From positions 75,831-139,830 of the forward strand of contig NZ_SSOJ01000141.1 of NCBI RefSeq assembly GCF_029871205.1: a stretch of 64,000 nucleotides of DNA, read 5' to 3'. Of the stretch, positions 35,703-43,947 are shown in pieces. The notes beneath the pieces are model-generated. The model saw only the letters and a list, made by a program, of their open reading frames with translations, was not told the origin of the DNA and did no database searches. How positions within the stretch are numbered: position 1 is the first letter of the stretch; each line of letters opens with the position of its first letter. This DNA is from Pseudomonas sp. BN417 (GTDB lineage: Bacteria > Pseudomonadota > Gammaproteobacteria > Pseudomonadales > Pseudomonadaceae). The position numbers were made by a program, and so were the translations under genes.

Positions 35703-35903
35703 ATGAGTGCACGCTTCTCGGTGAAAAGGGTCCCACGAGCACAGGCCAAAGGGATCAGAAATGGTGAAGTTATCGGAGGAACCGCGCTTGATGCTTACTG
35801 TTACCGGATCATCGACAGGGCTACTGGCGACTATGTCGGCGGCAAGCATGAACAAGAGGCCCTGGCGATGGGTGAATGCGAGAGGCTGAACACCAGGACC
35901 TAG
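35703..35903 (+). CDS. Small hypothetical protein, 66 aa
   Basis: Begins MSARFSVKRVPRAQAKGIRN and contains YCYRIIDRATGDYVGGKHEQEAL. AGGGG lies 7 nt before the ATG, and a terminator follows at 35929, giving a complete transcription unit. The frame is open upstream to 35379 but that part is low complexity. Looks like a small phage- or island-type protein; function unknown. Confidence 0.55.
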   Translation: MSARFSVKRVPRAQAKGIRNGEVIGGTALDAYCYRIIDRATGDYVGGKHEQEALAMGECERLNTRT

Positions 35904-35928
35904 TGTATGAACGCCGTACCTAGGCGGG

Positions 35929-35951
35929 GCCCCGCTCAGCGCGGGGCTCTT
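35929..35951 (+). terminator. Terminator after the 66-aa gene
   Basis: 7-bp stem GCCCCGC / GCGGGGC with TCAGC loop, then TCTT, 25 bp after the stop. Confidence 0.65.
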
Positions 35952-36371
35952 GAAACATATCCATCCAATGGATTCGATCTGAATCACCTTTGAGGCTTTT
36001 AGCAGCACTGCGTCGAGTCTAACAAAGAGGACAGCTTACCCCCTTGCGAGCCAGATTCTCAGCAACACGTGGCCTCGCCGGCATGAATAGCCGATCCACT
36101 CGGTCACAGTTTCACGGCTATGGTGCCAAGCACTTTGCCAGATTCATCAGCAAGGACGGTCCCGATGCCGACAGGCGTAGCTCAGGCTGGCAGTACAGCC
36201 AAGGCCACCGCATCAAGGAGCAACGTCAGCCCCGCATCCAAGAACCGGAATCGGGAGATTGCGAGGTCATTAAAGAAGCGAATATGAAGCTGTAGGAGCA
36301 CCCCAACCCGTAGTCGCGTGAAGGCCAGACTGGATAAGATGGAGTCTTCACGCCATGACAAGGAGGCCTCC
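35952..36371. other. Unassigned stretch before the lipoprotein gene
   Basis: About 420 bp with an 83-codon plus frame (36044-36295) that lacks a ribosome site and conserved features. It should hold the promoter of the lipoprotein gene. Nothing else supported. Confidence 0.35.
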
Positions 36372-37034
36372 ATGCGCGCCGCTCTGCTGCTACTCGCTGC
36401 CGTACTCCTGACTGGGTGTGCAGCCGATCTGACCAATGAGGAACCGTCGCCCCGACTCGACTTGCCCTCCGATGCCAGATCGCAGCTGATCGTCAACTTC
36501 AAGGCCGGTAACAACGTTTTCAGGAACGCCGACTGGGACCAGTTCAAATCCTCTTGGCGCGCGGCCATACAGAGTGAAGCTTCGACCTACGGGTATTCCG
36601 TAACCGAGCAGGTCGGCCCCATTTCGACCGCGCCCACTCCGGGCTTGCTCCTGGTAATCAAGGTGAATGACTTCCGCTATGTCACCGAGTCCGAGCCCGC
36701 GGACGACGCCTGGGTGGATGCAAGGGTTATCTACTTGGACGCGCAGACGGCCAAGGAGTACGGGGAGCGCGGCTACAACACCAGCGCTCCCACCTGGGAA
36801 GGCATTTCCTCAGCGATGACCGATGTGCAGATCCAGGCATTTGCCAAGGGCATCGTCGACGAGATTCGGTCCGCCGATAGCACGTCCGAACCCAGCCAGA
36901 TCGCACCTGAAATCTCGGCTGCCCGCGCAATTGACCCCGCCCCCACGAGAGAGCTGCAACTCGAGCAACTGAACCGCGAAGGCCTGAGATACGAGGAGTA
37001 CCAACGGCGGTATCGGGAGATTGTGGGATATTGA
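36372..37034 (+). CDS. Conserved lipoprotein of unknown function
   Basis: 220 residues. MRAALLLLAAVLLTGC is a lipoprotein signal with lipobox LTGC (Cys16); residue +2 is Ala, so the outer membrane is likely. The body has FRNADWDQFKSSWRAAIQSE, PGLLLVIKVNDFRYVT, AWVDARVIYLDAQTAKEYGERGYNTS and WEGISSAMTDVQIQAFAKGIVDEI, a pattern I know from DUF4410-like bacterial lipoproteins. A charged tail ends in ...YQRRYREIVGY. AAGGAGG precedes the ATG. Confidence 0.8.
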   Translation: MRAALLLLAAVLLTGCAADLTNEEPSPRLDLPSDARSQLIVNFKAGNNVFRNADWDQFKSSWRAAIQSEASTYGYSVTEQVGPISTAPTPGLLLVIKVNDFRYVTESEPADDAWVDARVIYLDAQTAKEYGERGYNTSAPTWEGISSAMTDVQIQAFAKGIVDEIRSADSTSEPSQIAPEISAARAIDPAPTRELQLEQLNREGLRYEEYQRRYREIVGY

Positions 37035-37079
37035 AAATACGCCACTAGGAAGCTGATGCAGCCTCGCGAACTCCCCACT

Positions 37080-37385
37080 GAAGAGAATGTGGTCATATGG
37101 GGCCGCAGTGTTCAGTTCGGCACCTTCCGCGAGCGTGTCGACCTGATGACCGGATTCCGGAGCCGTTCCGGAAGACCGACGAAGCACTATCCAGGTACCA
37201 CCTCCTTCCAACGCCCAGTCACGGCTACTGAACGTCGACGGCGATGAAATGCTGCGCCGGCAGTTTGGTGCTATCCCCTGCACCCGCCTGGCAATGGCTG
37301 GACCCGGCCATATCCATGGAACACCTCGAGGTGATGGTCGTGTGGCGAGGCCAGCCGTCCGCGGTGTTCCAGTGGTCCAGGGTCG
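37080..37385 (+). repeat. 306-bp direct repeat, copy A
   Basis: An ungapped match to 40380-40685 at a constant offset of 3300 bp, about 89% identical by hand count over 300 positions. It starts 46 bp after the lipoprotein stop and runs into the phage-like frame 37244-37663. Both copies lie in the same orientation and bracket the second oxidase-SCO cassette. Confidence 0.88.
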
Positions 37386-37663
37386 GCTGGAGCGACACCG
37401 GCCTGGTGGACCAAGGCAGCTACACCGTCGACGAAACCGAACACGGCGGTGCTCCCGACCACACCTGCAGCGCCGACCTGCCCGCCGGCCTCGCCAAATG
37501 GCGCGAACGCAGCTGGCACCAAACCACCCTCAGCAAAATCCTCCGCAGCATCGCCCAGAAGCACGATTCAGCGCTGGAAGGCCAGGGGCTCGTGGATGGA
37601 TGGGGCGCTTGGAGTTCGCCAGGAGACCGCTATTCATCAGCAGCCTCCTTTTATTGTTGGTAA
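37244..37663 (+). pseudogene. Remnant resembling phage late control protein D (gpD)
   Basis: 139-codon frame. The middle reads GWSDTGLVDQGSYTVDETEH, then GGAPDHTCSADLPAGLAKWR and ERSWHQTTLSKILRSIAQKH. The GLVDxGxYTVDExEHxGAPD and RERSWHxTTLxxI elements are those of P2-type tail protein gpD. A full gpD is over 300 residues; here both ends are missing and the frame runs out at an unrelated YCW. It indicates a decayed prophage or tail-cluster. Family call by pattern memory. Confidence 0.5.
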
Positions 37664-37845
37664 TTAATTGCAGGAGCGGAGTCGATTGACATTATTTTGA
37701 CTCAGTTCAAGTTACAAAATGTTACGATAAGAAATTCGTCAGGATATCGGCACCTAAACGCAGTGCGCCGGCAATAAACTGAATCAAAGCGGTAGCGCCC
37801 TTATCCCTGAATAACAAGAATCTTTTTTTGGGGGAGGGAGGCCCC
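37664..37845. promoter_or_regulatory. AT-rich promoter region of oxidase cassette 2
   Basis: 182 bp, much lower in G+C than its surroundings, with TTGACATTATTTTGAC at 37686-37701 and GTTACAAAATGTTAC at about 37711-37725 (direct GTTAC half-sites). A run of T and a GGGGGAGGGAGG ribosome site follow before ATG 37846. No exact -10 assigned. Confidence 0.4.
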
Positions 37846-39714
37846 ATGAACACGCCCAGAACACCCAGCAACAGGTGCGCGGTCCCGAGCGAATCCCGCA
37901 GAACCTTCCTCAAAGTGTCCGCAGCCGCGCTGGCCGCACCGCTGATCGCCCGCTCCGTACGCATCCAGGGCAAGGGCGACGAGGAAGTCCGCCCGGTCTT
38001 CCCACCCAGCCCGCCGAGCATCCCCTGGACCCTGGAACTGGCCGAGCAGATCACGCTGCTGGCGCCGGTGCTCCTCACCCCCGCCCCCACCGAACAGGCC
38101 AACACCGCTGCCGGTGAAGCCGGTCGCGCGCCCCACCAGCGCTTCAACGAGCTGGGCGTGGCACTGACCTACGAGCTGATCGCCCGGGAAAATACGCTGT
38201 GGCAATTCAACGAAGCCTATCCGTTGCAACCAATCTGGGGCTTCCAGGGTAACGGGCCGGATGCGACCACCCCCGGCCCGGTGATATTCGCCCGCTATGG
38301 CCAGCCCATCGTGGTGCGCATCCGCAACCGCCTGCCGGCTGACCACCAGGGCTTTGGCTCGCCGGAAATCTCGACGCACCTGCACAACGCCCACACCGCG
38401 TCGGAAAGCGACGGCTTCCCCGGCGACTTCTACAGCGCCACCAAGTTCGGCCCGACACTGGCCTCGCCAGGCGAATTCCTGGACCACCACTACGGCAACA
38501 TCTACGCCGCCGGCTTCGACGAGTTCCAGAACGGCATCGGCGACCCGCGGGAGGGCCTGGGCACGCTGTTCTACCATGACCACACCATGGATTTCACCGC
38601 CCCCAACGTCTACAAGGGGATGGTGGGCTTCTACCTGCTGTTCGACGACATCGACTCCGGAAACGAGCACGACTCCAACCCCGCCGCGCTGCGCCTGCCC
38701 AGCTATCCCTACGACTACACCCTGGCCTTCAGCGACAAGCGCTTCGACCCCGACGGCATCCTGTTCTGGGATCAGGTCGGCCCCGAAGGCGTTCTGGGCG
38801 ACAAGTTCGCCGTGAACGGGATCATCGAGCCGGTACTGCGGGTCGCCGCCAGGAAGTATCGCTTCCGCCTGCTGAACAGCGGGCCGAGCCACTTCTACGA
38901 GTTCTACCTGGTCACACCCGACGACCAGGAACAGACATTCACCTACATCGCCAACGACGGCAACCTGCTGCCCGCCCCGCTGCGTAATCAGTCCCACGTG
39001 CGACTGGGCGTGGCCGAACGCGGGGACATCGTGGTCGACTTCTCGCCGTACCCCATCGGTACCGAGCTGTACGTGGTGAACCGTCTGAGACACCGGTCGG
39101 AAGACACCCGCCGGCCCGACGATGTGCGCGAGCCCGGTGTGCGCCTCCTGAAAATCATCGTCGACCGCTTCCCGCCCGAGGCCGATGTCAGCCAGGTGCC
39201 CGATACGCTACGTGAGCTGCGCCCTCTGGACCCGGCGGAAATCGCCGCGGCGCCGGTCCGGCGCTGGATCTTCCAGCGCAATAGCGGCCTCTGGGACATC
39301 AACGGGCGCTTCTTCGATCCCACCCGGGCCGATGCGGAGATTCGCCAGGGCAGCGCAGAGGTCTGGGAGCTGGTAAACCCCGACGACGGTTGGCAACACC
39401 CCATCCATATCCACTTTGAGGAAGGCCGCATCCTGAGCAAGACAGAGAATGGACTCGAGGTGCCGGTACCGCCGCACGAACAAGGCCGCAAGGACGTCTA
39501 CGTGGTGGGCGAGAATGTCACGCTGCGGATCTTCCTGCGCTTCCGCGACTTCCTCGGAAAGTACCCGATCCACTGCCACAACATGATCCACGAGGACCAC
39601 GCCATGATGGGCCGGTGGGACATCGTGCTCGACAACAGCGGGCCATCGCCGAACAGCGGAAGCGGTAGCAGCATGACCAGCAGCGATACGCCGAACCAAG
39701 GAGGCCGCTCATGA
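37846..39714 (+). CDS. Tat-exported multicopper oxidase (cassette 2)
   Basis: 622 residues. Tat signal SRRTFLKVSAAALAAPLI. Copper motifs THLHNAH, LFYHDH, HPIHIHFEEG and HCHNMIHEDHAM are all kept, so it should be an active four-copper oxidase. Compared with the oxidase at 32790 it has an extra Ser/Gly-rich tail (NSGPSPNSGSGSSMTSSD). Periplasmic; metal or phenol oxidation by family. Strong ribosome site before ATG 37846; the stop overlaps the next gene's start by ATGA. Confidence 0.92.
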   Translation: MNTPRTPSNRCAVPSESRRTFLKVSAAALAAPLIARSVRIQGKGDEEVRPVFPPSPPSIPWTLELAEQITLLAPVLLTPAPTEQANTAAGEAGRAPHQRFNELGVALTYELIARENTLWQFNEAYPLQPIWGFQGNGPDATTPGPVIFARYGQPIVVRIRNRLPADHQGFGSPEISTHLHNAHTASESDGFPGDFYSATKFGPTLASPGEFLDHHYGNIYAAGFDEFQNGIGDPREGLGTLFYHDHTMDFTAPNVYKGMVGFYLLFDDIDSGNEHDSNPAALRLPSYPYDYTLAFSDKRFDPDGILFWDQVGPEGVLGDKFAVNGIIEPVLRVAARKYRFRLLNSGPSHFYEFYLVTPDDQEQTFTYIANDGNLLPAPLRNQSHVRLGVAERGDIVVDFSPYPIGTELYVVNRLRHRSEDTRRPDDVREPGVRLLKIIVDRFPPEADVSQVPDTLRELRPLDPAEIAAAPVRRWIFQRNSGLWDINGRFFDPTRADAEIRQGSAEVWELVNPDDGWQHPIHIHFEEGRILSKTENGLEVPVPPHEQGRKDVYVVGENVTLRIFLRFRDFLGKYPIHCHNMIHEDHAMMGRWDIVLDNSGPSPNSGSGSSMTSSDTPNQGGRS

Positions 39715-40355
39715 ACACTCGACGCAAACTCCTCGGTGGTCTCGGGCTCGCCGCCGTGGGCGGCGCCATCAGCTACGCCATCCCCGACAGCCCCCCAGAC
39801 AGCCTTAGAGTCCGCAAGGCGACCGACACGCCTTTCCCCAACGTCCTGCTGGAGACCCAGGACGGGCGCAAGGTGCGCTTCTACGATGACCTGATACGCG
39901 GCAAAGTGGTCGCCATCAACATGATGTACGTCCACTGCACGGGCAACTGCCCGACCGTGACCGCCAACCTGCGCAAGTTGCAGACCCTGCTCGGTGAGCG
40001 CCTGGGCCGCGATGTTTTCATGTACTCCATTACCCTGCAGCCGGAACTGGATACTTCGGCGGCGCTCAAGGCCTACGCCGACAAATATGGCGCGCAGCAG
40101 GGCTGGTTGTTCCTTACCGGAGCTCCCGCCGATATCCGCCGTCTGCGCTACAGCCTGGGCTTCTTCGACCCGGTGCCCGAAGTGGACAGCAGACTTGGCA
40201 GCCACCTCGGCATGGTGCGCATCGGCAACGACCACACCCGGCGCTGGACCATGGCACCAGCGCTGAGCGATGCGGAACGCATCATCGCCACCATCAACCA
40301 CGTGGATACGGCGATGGTCGCCACCGGGTATGTCAAAGGCGCCGTGCCAGCCTGA
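39711..40355 (+). CDS. SCO1/SenC-family copper chaperone (cassette 2)
   Basis: 214 residues. MNTRRKLLGGLGLAAVGGAI is the signal or anchor. Copper ligands CTGNCP and His in LGSHLGMVR are present. Shared blocks with the protein at 32124 (QDGRKVRFYDDLIRGKVV, FMYSITLQPELDT, RRWTMAPAL) show recent common origin. Translationally coupled to the oxidase (ATGA overlap), which supports a joint role in copper loading of that enzyme. Confidence 0.91.
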   Translation: MNTRRKLLGGLGLAAVGGAISYAIPDSPPDSLRVRKATDTPFPNVLLETQDGRKVRFYDDLIRGKVVAINMMYVHCTGNCPTVTANLRKLQTLLGERLGRDVFMYSITLQPELDTSAALKAYADKYGAQQGWLFLTGAPADIRRLRYSLGFFDPVPEVDSRLGSHLGMVRIGNDHTRRWTMAPALSDAERIIATINHVDTAMVATGYVKGAVPA

Positions 40356-40379
40356 TGGCCGGCGCCCCATTCCCAATCG

Positions 40380-40685
40380 GAAGAGAAAGTGGTCATGTGC
40401 AGCCGCAGTGCTCCGTTCGGCACCTTCCGCGAGCTTGTCTACCTGATGACCGAAGTCCGGAGCCGTTCCGAGAGACCGACGAAGCACCATCCAGGCACCA
40501 CCTCCCCCCAACGCCCAGGCACAGCAACTGAACGTCGACGGCGATGAAATGCTGCACCGGCCGCTTGGTGCTATCCCCTGCACCCGCCTGGCAATGGTTG
40601 GACCCGGCCATATCCAAGGAACGCGTCGAGGTGATGGTCCTGCGGCGAGGCGAGCCATCCGCGGTGTTCGAGTGGCTCAGGGTCG
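40380..40685 (+). repeat. 306-bp direct repeat, copy B
   Basis: Copy of 37080-37385 in the same orientation, starting 25 bp after the second SCO stop. Similarity ends abruptly near 40685. Confidence 0.88.
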
Positions 40686-40750
40686 ACCGTGCCAGGGACA
40701 ACGTGCGGAACGACTTCCCCGACCGGCTCGAACCGATAAGCGGGCGATAG
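40544..40750 (+). pseudogene. Truncated partner of the phage-like frame
   Basis: 68 codons, beginning MKCCTGRLVLSPAPAWQWLD as in copy A and losing similarity after EWLRV, before the gpD-like part. A duplicated 5' fragment; not expected to be functional. Confidence 0.5.
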
Positions 40751-40889
40751 ACCAGCAGCCAAGGGACCAAGCGGCCTTCAGCGCGTGCCCCTGCTCTGGC
40801 GGCGTACCCCATTGGTCGATTTAGTCGCCACATCGGCGTCAGGGGTGTAATGGTGAAACTTCTCCCTCCCCTCAAAAGAGGAGGTTGCA

Positions 40890-41135
40890 ATGACTAGACG
40901 AGACTTCCCAGATCACTCGGCTTGGGCAGAAACCCGCGTCAACGGCAATTACGCCCTCGCCTTCATTGCCGTCCAGCCGCTTGAGGACATGTCCGGCTCA
41001 CGGCTTCACCTCGTATACGACCACGCACACTTCGCTACCCGAACTGACGCCCACAAGGCAGCAGAAGATGCCCTAAGCAAGATGATCGGCGTCGACTCCT
41101 ACGGCCTTCCACTGTTCGGCCCCCAGGAGCGCTAA
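40890..41135 (+). CDS. Small hypothetical protein, 81 aa
   Basis: Begins MTRRDFPDHSAWAETRVNGN and contains LAFIAVQPLEDMSGSRLHLVYDHAHFATRTDAHKAAEDAL. An AGAGGAGG ribosome site lies 6 nt before the ATG, the best in the island. No known domain; composition suggests a soluble alpha/beta protein, possibly island-borne. Confidence 0.6.
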   Translation: MTRRDFPDHSAWAETRVNGNYALAFIAVQPLEDMSGSRLHLVYDHAHFATRTDAHKAAEDALSKMIGVDSYGLPLFGPQER

Positions 41136-41528
41136 CAAGGCCCGATAACAACTAGCGCCCTCAAGAAGGCGCACCCCTGCCGCCGAGACTTTCCCGCCCT
41201 TTAGAGGTCACGGCGGCTTCTTTGTGTCAGTCCATCCGTGCCAGCGCACGCTTCACCGCGCCCAGGCATTCAGGCGGGTTCAGCGCGTTGACCTGGTCAT
41301 GCGCCCAATCCCTCCATTTCGCCTTGCGCTTGTTCTTCTCGGCCCCAAATGCGATCCGCATCGATCTACGCTCCGGCCTACCGGTAAGCGGATCACCAAG
41401 ACCGTTTACCGTTGCGCTGGCGAGGTGGTCAGCGCGACCCGCTAGAATCCAGCTACGGAAATGATGGGATAAGTAACGGAAACCGGCAGTAGCGCCTGGG
41501 AACGGTTGGGGAACCGCCCAGAAACGCA
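41136..41528. other. Gap between island and tRNA-Ser
   Basis: About 390 bp. A hairpin GCCGCCG (41179-41185) / CGGCGGC (41211-41217) followed by TTCTTT may end the 81-aa gene. Overlapping frames on both strands at 41222-41529 (one ending VKRALARMD on the minus strand) cannot be told apart and may be a decayed gene next to the tRNA. No copy of the tRNA 3' end found here. Confidence 0.4.
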
Positions 41529-41551
41529 AAAGCCCCGGATACCGGGGCTTT
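41529..41551 (-). terminator. Terminator after tRNA-Ser
   Basis: 10-bp stem AAAGCCCCGG / CCGGGGCTTT with a 3-nt loop, 12 bp past the tRNA 3' end on the minus strand. Confidence 0.88.
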
Positions 41552-41563
41552 CAGCTATAAAGA

Positions 41564-41653
41564 TGGCGGAGGCGGTGAGATTCGAACTCACGGAAGGGTC
41601 TCCCCTTCGGCGGTTTTCAAGACCGCTGCCTTAAACCACTCGGCCACACCTCC
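41564..41653 (-). tRNA. tRNA-Ser (anticodon UGA)
   Basis: A 90-nt class II tRNA; minus-strand sequence begins GGAGGTGTGGCCGAGTGGTT and ends ACCGCCTCCGCCA. Loop CTTGAAAAC holds TGA; long variable arm GAAGGGGAGACCCTTC; CCA encoded. Its 3' end points toward the copper-oxidase island. Confidence 0.97.
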
Positions 41654-41780
41654 GCTTGCGCGGGGCGCCATACTACCGGAACGCAACACGCTGTCAAACT
41701 CTTGCAATTGGCGCTTTCAAGCCCTCTGTTATGATCCAGAACTGACCAAGGTCACGGAATCAACTTTCGGGAGTGTCGCG

Positions 41781-42449
41781 ATGAACGAACAGAACTATGC
41801 CCTCAACCCTGCACAGGCCGAGCAGCTGGAAGTCAGCCGCGTCCTGCGCAATACGTACGGGCTGCTGGCCCTGACACTTGCGTTCAGCGGCCTGGTCGCC
41901 TATTTCGCCCAGCAGATGCGCGTGCCCTACCCCAGCATCTTCGTGGTGCTGATCGGTTTCTACGGGCTGTTCTTCCTGACGGTGAAGCTGCGTGACTCCG
42001 CCTGGGGCCTGGTCTCCACCTTCGCCCTCACCGGCTTCATGGGCTACACCCTGGGCCCGATCCTCAACATGTACCTCGGCATGCCCAATGGCGGCGAAGT
42101 GGTCAGCTCGGCTTTCGCCATGACCGCCTTGGTGTTCTTCGGCCTGTCCGCGTACGTGCTGACCACCCGCAAGGACATGAGCTTCCTCGGCGGCTTCATC
42201 ACCGCAGGCTTCTTCGTCCTGATCGGCGCCATGCTCGCCAGCATCTTCTTCAACATCAGCGGCCTGCAGCTGGCGATCAGCGCGGGCTTCGTGATCTTCT
42301 CGTCGGTCTGCATCCTCTTCCAGACCAGCGCCATCATCCATGGCGGCGAGCGCAACTACATCATGGCCACCATCAGCCTCTACGTGTCCATCTACAACCT
42401 GTTCATCAGCCTGCTACAGCTGTTTGGCGTTTTCAGCAGCGACGACTGA
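41781..42449 (+). CDS. Bax inhibitor-1/YccA-family membrane protein
   Basis: 222 residues, seven hydrophobic segments from [17 protein letters not shown] to [17 protein letters not shown]; ends with acidic SSDD. The BI-1 family forms pH-sensitive Ca2+-leak channels, and E. coli YccA modulates FtsH protease. Divergent from tRNA-Ser and closed by a terminator. Confidence 0.93.
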   Translation: MNEQNYALNPAQAEQLEVSRVLRNTYGLLALTLAFSGLVAYFAQQMRVPYPSIFVVLIGFYGLFFLTVKLRDSAWGLVSTFALTGFMGYTLGPILNMYLGMPNGGEVVSSAFAMTALVFFGLSAYVLTTRKDMSFLGGFITAGFFVLIGAMLASIFFNISGLQLAISAGFVIFSSVCILFQTSAIIHGGERNYIMATISLYVSIYNLFISLLQLFGVFSSDD

Positions 42450-42468
42450 TCGCCTGCCTCCTCGGACT

Positions 42469-42491
42469 AGCCCGCTTCGGCGGGCTTTTTT
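42469..42491 (+). terminator. Terminator after BI-1 gene
   Basis: Stem AGCCCGC / GCGGGCT, TTCG tetraloop, then seven T. Confidence 0.94.
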
Positions 42492-42562
42492 CTGCGCGCG
42501 GGCGGGCAAAAGAACGCGTCTGGCCGTATCATTCCAGCTGTTTTCCATTCGCCCGAGCGACC

Positions 42563-42955
42563 ATGAAATTCGCCATCGCCCTGTTCGCCCCGCCCCATGC
42601 GCCCTCCTCCCGGCGCGCCCTGCGCTTTGCCGAGGCCTGCCTGGCCGGCGGGCATGAGATAGCCCGCCTGTTCTTCTACCAGGACGGGGTACACAGTGCC
42701 TCCGCCAATGTCGTAGCCCCTCAGGACGAACCGAACCTCTCCGCGGAATGGAGCGCCTTCGTTCGCGAACACCAGCTCGATGGCGTCGTCTGCATCGCCG
42801 CAGCGTTGCGCCGTGGCGTGCTTAATGCCGAGGAAGCGCAGCGTTACTCACGGCCGGCAGCCAACCTGGCGGATGGCTGGGAGCTGTCCGGCCTGGGGCA
42901 ACTGCACGAGGCCGCGCAGATGGCCGATCGCCTGGTCTGCTTCGGAGGCAATTGA
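42563..42955 (+). CDS. tusD: Sulfurtransferase complex subunit TusD
   Basis: 130 residues, DsrE-like fold. VVCIAAALRRGVLNAEEAQ contains the active-site Cys of TusD, which accepts persulfide sulfur from TusA and passes it to TusE for 2-thiouridine synthesis at the wobble base of tRNA. First gene of tusDCBE; tusC starts 1 bp after its stop. Confidence 0.95.
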   Translation: MKFAIALFAPPHAPSSRRALRFAEACLAGGHEIARLFFYQDGVHSASANVVAPQDEPNLSAEWSAFVREHQLDGVVCIAAALRRGVLNAEEAQRYSRPAANLADGWELSGLGQLHEAAQMADRLVCFGGN

Positions 42956-42956
42956 T

Positions 42957-43313
42957 ATGAAGTCCATGCTGATCATCAGCCGCCAGGCGCCCTGGACCGG
43001 GCCGAACGCCCGCGAGGCACTGGATATCGCGCTCGCCGGAGGCGCCTTCGACCTGCCCCTGGGGATGCTGTTCCTCGATGACGGGGTATTCCAGCTGGTC
43101 GCTGCCCAGCAGCCGGCAAACGTCCAGCAGAAGGATCTGACCGCCAACCTGCAGGCCCTGCCGCTGTTCGGCGTGGAGTCGCTGTACGCCTCGGCGCGCA
43201 GCCTGCAGGAGCGCGGCCTGGAATCCGCCCTCCTGAACCTGGCGGTGGAGGTCCTTGACGACAGCGCCCTGACCGCCCTAATCGACCGTTATGACCAGGT
43301 GCTCACCCTCTGA
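42957..43313 (+). CDS. tusC: Sulfurtransferase complex subunit TusC
   Basis: 118 residues. KSMLIISRQAPWTGPNAREALDIALAGGAFDLPLGMLFLDDGVFQLV is the DsrF/TusC pattern. Structural partner in the TusBCD hexamer. Starts one base after tusD and overlaps the tusB ATG (TGATG). Confidence 0.93.
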   Translation: MKSMLIISRQAPWTGPNAREALDIALAGGAFDLPLGMLFLDDGVFQLVAAQQPANVQQKDLTANLQALPLFGVESLYASARSLQERGLESALLNLAVEVLDDSALTALIDRYDQVLTL

Positions 43314-43615
43314 TGGCCACCCTGCACATCCTTTCCCACTCCCCCTTCGCCGACAGCCGCCTCGGCAGTTGCCTTCGCCTGCTGGGACCGGGTGACGGCC
43401 TGCTGCTCAGCGGCGACGCCGTGTATGCACTGCAGCCCGGCAGCGTCGCCCGCCAGGCGCTGGAGTTGATGCCCGAGAGCATCGCCCTGCACGCCCTTGC
43501 GGAAGACCTCGAAGCCCGAGCCTTGCTCGACCGCCCGCATCGTTTGAATGCGGTGGACTACCCGGCCTTCGTCGAGCTCTGCTGCCACTACGACAAGGTG
43601 AACAGCTGGTTATGA
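43313..43615 (+). CDS. tusB: Sulfurtransferase complex subunit TusB
   Basis: 100 residues; MATLHILSHSPFADSRLGSCLRLLGPGDGLLLSGDAVYAL matches DsrH/TusB. Small scaffold subunit of TusBCD. Overlaps tusC by 1 nt and tusE by 4 nt (ATGA), so the four proteins are made in linked amounts. Confidence 0.92.
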   Translation: MATLHILSHSPFADSRLGSCLRLLGPGDGLLLSGDAVYALQPGSVARQALELMPESIALHALAEDLEARALLDRPHRLNAVDYPAFVELCCHYDKVNSWL

Positions 43616-43947
43616 GCGAATTGCTGATTGAAGGCCGCAGCATCCCGCTGGACAAGGACGGCTACCTCCGGGAGCTGGCCGACTGGTCCCCGGCCGTGGC
43701 CCACGCCCTGGCCGAGCGCGAAGAGCTGGAATTGCAACCGGAGCACTGGGAGATCCTCGATCTGCTGCGCGGCTTCTACGCCGAATTCCAGCTGTCCCCG
43801 GCCAACCGCCCGCTGGTCAAGTACGTGGCGCAGAAGCTAGGCCCGGACAAGGGCAACAGCCTGCACCTCAACCGCCTGTTCAAGGGCGCGCCCGCCAAGC
43901 TTGCCGCCAAGCTCGCCGGCCTGCCCAAGCCGACCAATTGCCTATGA
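43612..43947 (+). CDS. tusE: Sulfur carrier TusE (DsrC family)
   Basis: 111 residues. HWEILDLLRGFYAEFQLSPANRPLVKYV and LNRLFKGAPAKLAAKLAGLPKPTNCL are the DsrC/TusE signature; the penultimate Cys110 is the persulfide carrier that hands sulfur to MnmA. Overlaps tusB (ATGA) and the next gene (ATGA). Confidence 0.95.
   Translation: MSELLIEGRSIPLDKDGYLRELADWSPAVAHALAEREELELQPEHWEILDLLRGFYAEFQLSPANRPLVKYVAQKLGPDKGNSLHLNRLFKGAPAKLAAKLAGLPKPTNCL

Noticed and set aside
39498..40658. 386-codon minus-strand ORF
   Set aside because: Antisense to the oxidase end, SCO gene and repeat copy B; only long because of base composition.
41222..41529. Overlapping ORFs on both strands next to tRNA-Ser, considered as an integrase remnant
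   Set aside because: No integrase catalytic motif (R...HxxR...Y) could be found in any frame.
41564..41653. Search for a duplicated tRNA-Ser 3' end marking att sites
   Set aside because: I found no second copy of the last 20 nt of the tRNA within the window by eye.
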